DNA from: Thiomicrorhabdus sp.
Lineage (GTDB): Bacteria > Pseudomonadota > Gammaproteobacteria > Thiomicrospirales > Thiomicrospiraceae
Length of the DNA stretch: 49,110 nt
NCBI GenBank assembly: GCA_015487495.1
Contig: WFPP01000012.1
Coordinates: 1 to 49,110, forward strand
Reading direction: 5' to 3'
Shown here: positions 17,896 to 26,002 of the stretch, piece after piece
How positions within the stretch are numbered: the stretch's first letter is position 1
Layout of the letters: every line of letters begins with the position of its first letter
Notes under the pieces: generated by a model
Database searches by the model: none
Told to the model about the DNA's origin: nothing
The model's input: the letters and a program-made list of their open reading frames with translations, nothing else
Translations under genes and position numbers: made by a program

Positions 17896-19023
17896 ATGAT
17901 GAATGAATCTCCAAGATTATTAATTTTAGGTATTCGGGGGATTCCTGCGAGTCATGGTGGTTTTGAATCTTTTGCGGAAGGGTTTGCCACCTTTATGCAA
18001 CAACAAGGCTGGAAAGTAACCGTTTATTGTCAGGAAATTGGCCATAAAGAGCCTTATACAACCGTATGGAATGGAATTCAGCGGGTTCATATTTCAATAA
18101 AAAAAGATTGTGCCCTAGGTACAGTTTTATTTGATTATAAATCCATTCGCCATGCGATTCGCCAAAAAGGAGTGGTTTTAACACTCGGCTATAATACGGC
18201 ACTTTTTTCGATATTCCATCGCATATATGGACAGCGAAACTTGATGAATATGGACGGAATCGAGTGGCGTAGAGATAAGTGGTCTTTTGCCCAAAAAATA
18301 TGGCTCTATTGTAATGAGTGGTTGGGTGCTCGTTTAGCCAACCATTTGATAGCGGATCACCCTGAAATAAAAAAACATTTATTACGTCATACTGGTGAAC
18401 AAAAAATAACAGTGATACCTTATGCTGCTGAAGATATTAGGGGGGCTGATATAACGCCCTTGCAAAAATATGGATTAGCGCCAAAATCTTATGCTATCGT
18501 GATTGCACGTCCAGAACCAGAAAACTCTATTTTAGAGATTGTTCAAGCATTTTCTGACCTAACCCTTGATTTTAAATTGGTTGTTTTAGGGGACTATGAT
18601 ATTGAAACCAACGCTTATCATCGTGCAGTGGTTGAGTCAGCATCGAAAAATGTTTTATTTTTAGGCGCGATTTATCAAGCCCATGTTGTGCAATCTTTGC
18701 GTTATTATGCTCGTGTTTATGTTCATGGACATACAGTGGGAGGGACGAACCCTTCTTTAGTGGAATCGATGGGAGCAGGAAATGCTGTATTGGTGCATGA
18801 TAATGCATTTAATCGCTGGGTTGCAGGAGAAGGGGGGCTTTTTTTTAATGATAAAAAATCGCTTTCTAACGCTTTTTTGGCATGTCAGGACAAGGCATGG
18901 TTGCAAGCCAGATCAATCTTGGTTAAACAGCAGTATTTAGCCAAATTTCGTTTTGAAATTATTTACAGTGCTTATCTAAAAGCACTGAAATTACTGGTTA
19001 AAAAAGATCAAGATAGGGGGTAA
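17896..19023 (+). CDS. Glycosyltransferase with DUF1972 N-terminal domain
   Basis: LLILGIRGIPASHGGFESFAEGFATFM...YCQE, MDGIEWRRDKWS, VGGTNPSLVESMGAGNAV. Confidence 0.9.
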   Translation: MMNESPRLLILGIRGIPASHGGFESFAEGFATFMQQQGWKVTVYCQEIGHKEPYTTVWNGIQRVHISIKKDCALGTVLFDYKSIRHAIRQKGVVLTLGYNTALFSIFHRIYGQRNLMNMDGIEWRRDKWSFAQKIWLYCNEWLGARLANHLIADHPEIKKHLLRHTGEQKITVIPYAAEDIRGADITPLQKYGLAPKSYAIVIARPEPENSILEIVQAFSDLTLDFKLVVLGDYDIETNAYHRAVVESASKNVLFLGAIYQAHVVQSLRYYARVYVHGHTVGGTNPSLVESMGAGNAVLVHDNAFNRWVAGEGGLFFNDKKSLSNAFLACQDKAWLQARSILVKQQYLAKFRFEIIYSAYLKALKLLVKKDQDRG

Positions 19024-19057
19024 TATGTTATTTAGGTGCGCTTATTTACGATGTTTG

Positions 19058-19411
19058 TTAAAACAGTGCAATAGCTACAATAATTGCCACTGTAGCTAAG
19101 GCAATGAATAATAGGGCTCTATTCTTATTACTTTTGGATGCTTTTTTGTTTGAGCGCGAATCTCGCGAATCTTGAATGCGTTCTACACCTTCTATGCTGG
19201 CATTAATGGCTCTATTTTTTCCATCATTTTGAACTTTGACCTGATAGTGAATCATATCTCCAACAAGGGGGCGGCGGCTCATGCCTTTCAGGTCTGATAT
19301 ATGAATAAAAATATCACGTTGTCCATGCTCTGTACTGATAAAGCCAAACCCTTTTGCTTCATTCCAGCGCTTTAATTTTCCTGTTAAAACTGTATTTTCT
19401 TTTGAAGCCAT
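19058..19411 (-). CDS. Cold-shock-domain protein with C-terminal transmembrane helix
   Basis: GKLKRWNEAKGFGFISTEHGQRDIFIHISDL (RNP1/RNP2) plus C-terminal ALLFIALATVAIIVAIALF. Confidence 0.85.
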   Translation of the reverse strand: MASKENTVLTGKLKRWNEAKGFGFISTEHGQRDIFIHISDLKGMSRRPLVGDMIHYQVKVQNDGKNRAINASIEGVERIQDSRDSRSNKKASKSNKNRALLFIALATVAIIVAIALF

Positions 19412-19783
19412 TTTGTAAATATCCTAACCTGTTGATTTATTGACGATAAGGGGTGGCGAGACCCGCGTTGATTATACACTAAAATATAAACGTATATTTT
19501 ACCTAATCGCACACTTAAAGGCGAAGTTAATATTTTTTTGGTATATCGTTGCGCATTACTACCTATCCGAATTTCTTTGTATGGGCATAAAAAAAACTGA
19601 GTAGATTGTAAGGGAATGTTTGTTATGCTAGAGAAGAGTTGATTAAATTATTTGGCTTGCCCTGAATTTAGGTGATTTAATCAGCTTTTCCCTAGGAGTT
19701 TGTTTAAAGGGAGTGTTTGGTTATTGTTTCTATAACTCAGAGACTTTTTTAGTTTTGAGCTTTTTAATAAGGTGGTATGGTTT

Positions 19784-22042
19784 ATGCGCGATAACGGTTT
19801 TGTCACTCAAAATGAATATGCTTTAGAAAACGGAATTACGATTGTTTCACGAACAGATAAACAGGGTAATATTTTAGAGGCAAATGAGGCGTTTATTGAG
19901 GCCAGTGGTTATGAGTGGGCAGAGCTGGTTGGACAGCCGCACAATATGCTTCGTCACCCAGATGTACCAGCAGCCGTTTTTAAAGATTTTTGGAAAACGC
20001 TGGAAGCGGGAAAACCGTGGTCTCAAGTCGTTAAAAACCGTCGAAAAAATGGCGACCATTATTGGGTCGTTGCGAACGCCACTCCTGTTTTTGAAAAAGG
20101 GACTATTACGGGCTATATGTCCGTTAGAACACCTGCCTCTCGTGCCCAAATTTCTGCTGCTGAACAAGCATATCGGGACATTGAAGCAGGACATTTATCC
20201 TTGTCTGAAGGTTATATCAGCAAACTTAAAGATAAATTAAATCCTTTTCTGCAATTTAATCTGTTTACCCTACTGATGGTGCTTTCAGTGATTCTATTGG
20301 CTGAAGTACTCTTTTCGATTGTTTGGTATCAAGCAATGACTGTTGTGAATGTTTTTGAAGTCGTCAGTGTTTTGTTGATTATATTGGTGTCGGTGATTGG
20401 AAGCAGGCAACAAAAATCATTGAATCATTATCTTACTCAACTTTCGTCGGGTCAGTTTAATAATGAGATTGATTCAAGAGGAAAAAGTTTACAATCGGTG
20501 ACACTCGGTCGTCTAAAGTCACTACAAATTAAGCTGGGGGCGGACTTTGAAGGGATGAAAGCGTCTTTAATCAATGCCAGGAGAATTGAAAAGGCGTTAA
20601 ATGCAACCTCCACTAATATTATGGTGGTGGATAAGTTTCGCAGTATTATCTTTATGAATGATTCGGTTGTTTCATTATTGAAGTCAGCAGAAAGTAAGTT
20701 GCAAAAAGAGTTACCTCATTTTGACTGTTCTAAGTTATTGCATCAAAGTATTGATGTGTTTCACAAGCATCCAGAAAAGCAAAAAAAACTGTTAGAGACG
20801 CTGGACAAAACTTATATCACCCGCATTCAGGTTGCGGGTCTGAGTCTTGAATTAGTTGTTAATCCTATTTTTGATGAAGATTCTAAGCGTTTAGGCACGG
20901 TGGTGGAATGGAAAAACATGACTGACCAATTATTGATTGAAAACAATATTGTTTCGATTGTGGATGAGGCTTCAAAAGGAATGTTAAGTGGCCGTATTGA
21001 TGTGAATGGACTGGTTGGTTTTGAAAAAAAATTGGCGATTTTAGTGAATGACTTATTGGAGAGTTTCACTCAAACAACTCAAATACTGAACCACATTCTA
21101 ACCAGTATGAGTGATGGGGATATGACACAACGTATTGATACTGAATTTATTGGTGAGTTGCTTGCGATGAAACATGCGGTGAATAATGCATTAAATAATA
21201 TTGAAATGACATTTTTTCAAGTTAAATCGGGTTCAAAATCTCTTGGAAACATGTCAAATCAAGTTGCGATTGCCAGTCAGGATTTAGCAGAAAGAACACA
21301 GCAACAAGCGGCAGCCGTTGAGCAAACTGCTGCCAGTATTGAGGAGTTGACAGCCAGTGTTGAAAACTCAACAGAACATACGGAGAGTGCAAATGTTTTG
21401 GTGAATGGCGCGGCTCAAGAGGCAGAATCGGGTATTTTGGTCATGAATAATACGCTGGATGCGATGAAAGGAATTACCGAGCTAAGTCGTCAAGTGGGTG
21501 AAATTACCAGTGTGATTGACAGCATTGCTTTTCAAACAAATTTGTTGGCATTAAATGCGGCTGTAGAGGCGGCTAGAGCAGGTGAGCATGGGCGAGGCTT
21601 TGCTGTGGTTGCGGGAGAGGTTCGAAATTTGGCACAAAAATCAGCCAGTGCCGCCAAAGATATTTCAGTATTAATTCATTCCACAACGGAGCAAATTGAG
21701 GGTGGAACGGAATTGGTTGAAAAAACCAATGTGGTGTTTCAAGAAATGGTGACTAAAATTCAAAAAGCAGAATCATTGGTTGCAACGGTGTCTTCAATCG
21801 CAAATGAGCAAAATAGAGCGTTGGAGCAAATTAATATTGCGATGAATCACTTGGATCAAACCACACAGGAAAATGCCGCACTGGTTGAGGAGTTGTCTTC
21901 GACATCGGCAAATATGCAGAGTGAAGCCAATACTCAGGCGGAGTTTATTGACCGCTTTAATGTTAATATGAGCTCTTCTGACAAGACTAAAGTGGCCTCT
22001 CTTAAGCCTGTAATGGATGATAGTCAACAGCGCTTCCTATAG
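19784..22042 (+). CDS. Methyl-accepting chemotaxis protein with PAS sensor domain(s) (Aer-like)
   Basis: PAS region [30 protein letters not shown]; MCP hairpin [47 protein letters not shown]-like sequence. Confidence 0.93.
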   Translation: [752 protein letters not shown]

Positions 22043-22134
22043 GGGAATGCCTAACGATTGAAAAATTTCCGAACAATCGCCATGTATTTCTATAAAATGT
22101 CGATTATTTGGATTAATTCAAGGAGGCATGATAA

Positions 22135-22572
22135 GTGAGCCTTTTTTCATTGTTGGTTCGGTTTAGCTTGCTGTTCAGTATTTTTTTCGTGATTGTGACA
22201 ATTCTAATGATTTTTATTATTGCGTTGTTGCAACTCCCTCCTGTTATTGAAACGTACATTCCGTATGTCTTGGTTTGGGTGGTGTCATTTTATGTTTTAA
22301 ATCAATACAATCATAAAAATAAGCGTTTAATTTCTAAAGCGGAACGTTGGAAAATCATTACATTGATGACGCTGGTAGCGTTAGTGATTGGAATCATTTT
22401 TAGCTTTCCTGTTTATTCCGAGCATTTGATGCAAGATAGTCAGGCTTTGTTACTGGGCGTTTTATTTGCTTTTCCTGCGTATGCAGTTTTGATTTGGTCG
22501 GCAGAGCATCGTTCAACTCAGAAATTGTTAAAAGCGTACCCTGAGTTACAATATTCATCCCGTACACCTTAA
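22135..22572 (+). CDS. Small integral membrane protein, unknown function
   Basis: GTG start with AAGGAGG upstream; 145 aa with four hydrophobic segments. Confidence 0.6.
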   Translation: MSLFSLLVRFSLLFSIFFVIVTILMIFIIALLQLPPVIETYIPYVLVWVVSFYVLNQYNHKNKRLISKAERWKIITLMTLVALVIGIIFSFPVYSEHLMQDSQALLLGVLFAFPAYAVLIWSAEHRSTQKLLKAYPELQYSSRTP

Positions 22573-22593
22573 AATAAATCGAGGAAACCACGC

Positions 22594-23382
22594 ATGCTAA
22601 TGCTTATTTCACCCGCTAAGTCACTGGATGAAATCACAACGGTACAAACAGAGCTTCAAAGCCAGCCAGTATTAATTGAGCAATCACAAAAATTAATCGA
22701 TGAGTTGCAACGCCTCGCTCCGGATGACATTGGCTTGTTAATGAATATCAGTGAAAAATTATCAGAACTAAACTATCAACGTTTCCAAAGTTGGCACGTT
22801 CCTTTTCCAAAAGAGAGGGCCAAACAAGCGGCTTGGTTGTTTAAAGGTGATGTTTATCAAGGATTGGACGCGTATCATTTGTCAGAAGGGGGGGTAAATT
22901 TTCTTCAAACGCATTTACGAATTTTATCTGGATTATATGGTGTGCTTAAACCATGTGATGTGATTTTGCCGTATCGTTTAGAAATGGGAACCAAACTCCA
23001 AACCCCAGAGGCAAAAAATTTGTATGCCTTTTGGGGAGATAAAATTACCAAGATATTAAACCAAACTTTGCATCAAATTCAGAGTTCTACAGTGGTAAAC
23101 CTGGCATCAAATGAATATTTTAAAGCGGTCAACACCAAACACCTCAATGCACAAGTGATTACACCTGTTTTTAAGGATTGGAAGGGCGGTAAATATAAAG
23201 TTATTGGCTTTTACGCTAAAAAAGCACGTGGTCTTATGGTGCGCTATGCTGCAGATCATCAGATTGAGCAGGTAGAAGAACTTAAATATTTTAATATAGA
23301 TGGATATCGTTTTTCTCCAGAACGTTCTAATGAAAATGATTGGGTATTTACCCGAAAAATAGAGAAAAACCAGGTTATTTAG
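22594..23382 (+). CDS. yaaA: Peroxide stress protein YaaA (UPF0246)
   Basis: MLMLISPAKSLDE, LSGLYGVLKPCDVILPYRLEMGTKL, NLASNEYFKAV, ARGLMVRYA. Confidence 0.95.
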   Translation: MLMLISPAKSLDEITTVQTELQSQPVLIEQSQKLIDELQRLAPDDIGLLMNISEKLSELNYQRFQSWHVPFPKERAKQAAWLFKGDVYQGLDAYHLSEGGVNFLQTHLRILSGLYGVLKPCDVILPYRLEMGTKLQTPEAKNLYAFWGDKITKILNQTLHQIQSSTVVNLASNEYFKAVNTKHLNAQVITPVFKDWKGGKYKVIGFYAKKARGLMVRYAADHQIEQVEELKYFNIDGYRFSPERSNENDWVFTRKIEKNQVI

Positions 23383-23387
23383 GAGTA

Positions 23388-24308
23388 ATGAGCATGTCTC
23401 ACCCCAAGACCCCGCAAGCGGGTATATTTAATGAAGAAGCGAGTCATTTTTATTTTTTAGAATACCGTCTAAAAAAGCCATGTGAAATTCAAAAAATTAA
23501 AAAGGCAATTTTATTGGCAAAATCCGCATTCCTTGATGCAACAGCATCCGTTGTTATTAGTCTGGGTGCACAAGCATGGCATTTATTGCAACCAGAGTGG
23601 ATGCCTGAAACATTGGTTGATTTTATCCCGCTTTATGGAAAGCAAGGACATCAAGCCCCTTCTACCCAGGCAGATGTGTTTTTTTGGGTGAGTGGTCAAG
23701 AGATTTCAGTGGTATTTGATCTTGCGTTGGAGATTCATCATGCCATGCAATCGGTTGCAGAGCTTGCTTTGCAAGAACGAGGTTTTAAGTATCATCAAAA
23801 TTTGGATTTAATTGGTTTTGAAGATGGTACGGCTAACCCTAAAACAGAGGTACTTAAACGTGATGCCGCCGTAATTGCCAAAGGGCATGCTGGTGAGGGA
23901 GGGAGTTTGGTATTATCACAAAAATGGGTACATGACTTGGATAAATGGCATGCTCTTCCTGTGCATTGTCAAGAAGCGGTTGTAGGGCGAACCAAAGAGG
24001 AAAATATTGAACTGGAAGGCGACGCCATGCCTGATGATTCGCACATTAGTCGAACCGATTTAAAAAGAGATGGAGTGTCGATGAAAATTTACCGTCGTTC
24101 GGCTCCGTTTGGAACCGTAACAGAGAAAGGGTTGATGTTTTTGGCCTTTGGTTGTGAATTAGTACGTTTTAGTTCTCAGTTAGAGAGTATGTATGGTTTA
24201 ACAGAAGATAAAAAAATAGATCAACTTTTAAATTTTTCAAAGGCGGTGAGTGGTTCTTATTGGTTTGCACCTGCTCAGGAAGATCTTGATGCATTGTTGA
24301 CTGAATAA
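23388..24308 (+). CDS. Dyp-type peroxidase
   Basis: LIGFEDGTANPKTE (GxxDG motif), HISRTDLKRDGVSMKIYRRSAPFGT, GLMFLAFGCELVRF. Confidence 0.92.
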   Translation: MSMSHPKTPQAGIFNEEASHFYFLEYRLKKPCEIQKIKKAILLAKSAFLDATASVVISLGAQAWHLLQPEWMPETLVDFIPLYGKQGHQAPSTQADVFFWVSGQEISVVFDLALEIHHAMQSVAELALQERGFKYHQNLDLIGFEDGTANPKTEVLKRDAAVIAKGHAGEGGSLVLSQKWVHDLDKWHALPVHCQEAVVGRTKEENIELEGDAMPDDSHISRTDLKRDGVSMKIYRRSAPFGTVTEKGLMFLAFGCELVRFSSQLESMYGLTEDKKIDQLLNFSKAVSGSYWFAPAQEDLDALLTE

Positions 24309-24318
24309 TTGTTTTTAG

Positions 24319-24416
24319 GGAAGCTCTGAATAAGTCCATTTTTTACCAGAAACAAGCATGTAAGCATTGATTAATAAAATGACGAAAATGTTGATTGGGA
24401 CTTATTCAGAGGTTCA
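24319..24416. mobile_element. MITE-like inverted-repeat element, copy 2, with TTAG target duplication
   Basis: GGAAGCTCTGAATAAGTCC ... GGGACTTATTCAGAGGTTCA; TTAG at 24315-24318 and 24417-24420. Confidence 0.8.
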
Positions 24417-24447
24417 TTAGGGGCAAATTAAGCTGTTCCCCTTTTTA

Positions 24448-25380
24448 TTATGTGTTTTTTGATTTTGAGTGCACGGTGTTATTATTGGATTCTTTTTGTT
24501 TAAATAATGCATTTATTTCCGCCTCGCCATAGCGAACATGGAAGTTACAAATCTCATTGTAGATAACGATTTCTCCTTGTTCTTTTAGAAGTTTGCGCGC
24601 CTCTTCTTCACCTAAAGAAAGAAGCATTGCATCGACACGTTCTTTATCTTGCGGGCACTCATATTGAATAGGCTGTGCTTCAAACAGTTCTACTTGCTCT
24701 TCATGAAACAGCCGATGTAAAAGAGCCTCTGGTTCCAGCTGTGTCAACTCTTTATCGGTTACCGTACGACTGACGTGGTAAATTCGATTCCAGCCATCGG
24801 AATCACGTTCATCCGTATCGGGCATTTTTTGAATTAATACTCCGCCTAATGCATCACTGGTTGCACTTAACCATAATTTGGAGGGCAACTGTTCCGATTG
24901 GCTTAAAAAATTTTCGAAGGCATCAATCATTGTGTCACCAACCCGTTCGACATAAGATTGAAAGTGATGATTGGTTTGGGTGTTTTCAAGTGTAACCAGT
25001 ATTTGAGCATCTCCCAGCAGTTCATCCAGTGAGGCTTGCTGGGCAACCGTTTCATTGGTTTTTGCAACCCCTCTTATTTTAAGATCGTGTGTGACTTCTA
25101 CTACCAGTAATGTGATGGGGCCAGAACCTTGAATTTGTAAGGTTATTTTACCTGTATGTTTCATTCCAGTTGCCATAATTACCGAAAAAGCAGTGAGTTC
25201 TCCCAGCAGTTTGGTCATAACAGGTGGATAATGGCGATCTTTGAGCATTGATTGCCACGCATCGTTTAACTGAATAACTTGGCCACGAATATTAAGGTCT
25301 TTAAATAAAAAGCGTTGAATGTAATTGTTGTTTATCATAGTACTGGTTTGCTCAATGTACGATTTTTTCTTAGTGGACAT
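24448..25380 (-). CDS. hslO: Hsp33 family molecular chaperone
   Basis: DLNIRGQVIQLNDAWQSML, LLGELTAFSVIMATGMKHTGKITLQIQGSGPITLLVVE. Start may be the internal Met at 25338. Confidence 0.92.
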   Translation of the reverse strand: MSTKKKSYIEQTSTMINNNYIQRFLFKDLNIRGQVIQLNDAWQSMLKDRHYPPVMTKLLGELTAFSVIMATGMKHTGKITLQIQGSGPITLLVVEVTHDLKIRGVAKTNETVAQQASLDELLGDAQILVTLENTQTNHHFQSYVERVGDTMIDAFENFLSQSEQLPSKLWLSATSDALGGVLIQKMPDTDERDSDGWNRIYHVSRTVTDKELTQLEPEALLHRLFHEEQVELFEAQPIQYECPQDKERVDAMLLSLGEEEARKLLKEQGEIVIYNEICNFHVRYGEAEINALFKQKESNNNTVHSKSKNT

Positions 25381-25486
25381 TTTTTAGTGGATAAAAGTGG
25401 TTTCATGTTTAGTCGAAAATAAATTTTATCATAATTGTGCCCCTTTTCAGTACATTATAAATGTGCAGTCATAAAAATAACGAACC

Positions 25487-25499
25487 CTAAACCGTTTAG
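25487..25499. promoter_or_regulatory. Inverted repeat CTAAAC-C-GTTTAG upstream of hipB (candidate operator)
   Basis: Perfect 6-1-6 palindrome in the hslO-hipB intergenic region. Confidence 0.35.
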
Positions 25500-25648
25500 C
25501 AATAATACACTGGTGTCTGGTTTTGCTGTGAGTAAACTGCCACAGGCTTAACGAACCGATAAAGTCCCTTTTTTGTACCTTTATGTTGCATTATCTGTTT
25601 TAATGTGCGATATTTGTAACCTTAAATAGCTAAGTAGTGAAAGAAGGA

Positions 25649-26002
25649 ATGATGGGCATTGCAACCTCACCAGAAGCCTTGGCCGAGCGTTTAGGGCAAA
25701 GGCTTAAACAAGCACGTCTTAATGCAAATTTAACTCAAACAGAGATAGCCGAGCATGCAGGCCTCTCACGTAAAGTCGTTATGAATGCTGAAAAAGGCAA
25801 GGGACAACTGCTCTCCTTTATTGCTATTATGATGGCATTAAATCTGGAACAACATCTCGATAATTTTCTCCCCCCCCAAGATATTTCTCCGCTTCAACTG
25901 GCCAAACTGAAAGGTAAACAACGTCAGCGAGCTTCAAGTCAACAACATACCCAATCAGAGTCACAATTAGGTGCACAATCAGAGGATGCTTTAGAATGGT
26001 AA
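25649..26002 (+). CDS. hipB: HipB-like XRE-family antitoxin
   Basis: HTH RLGQRLKQARLNANLTQTEIAEHAGLSRKVVMNAEKG, overlaps hipA start by 7 bp, C-terminus ...EDALEW. Confidence 0.8.
   Translation: MMGIATSPEALAERLGQRLKQARLNANLTQTEIAEHAGLSRKVVMNAEKGKGQLLSFIAIMMALNLEQHLDNFLPPQDISPLQLAKLKGKQRQRASSQQHTQSESQLGAQSEDALEW

Noticed and set aside
19481-19500. AAAATATA-AACG-TATATTTT inverted repeat upstream of the cold-shock/MCP genes
   Set aside because: AT-only arms in an AT-rich intergenic region; expected by chance without further support.
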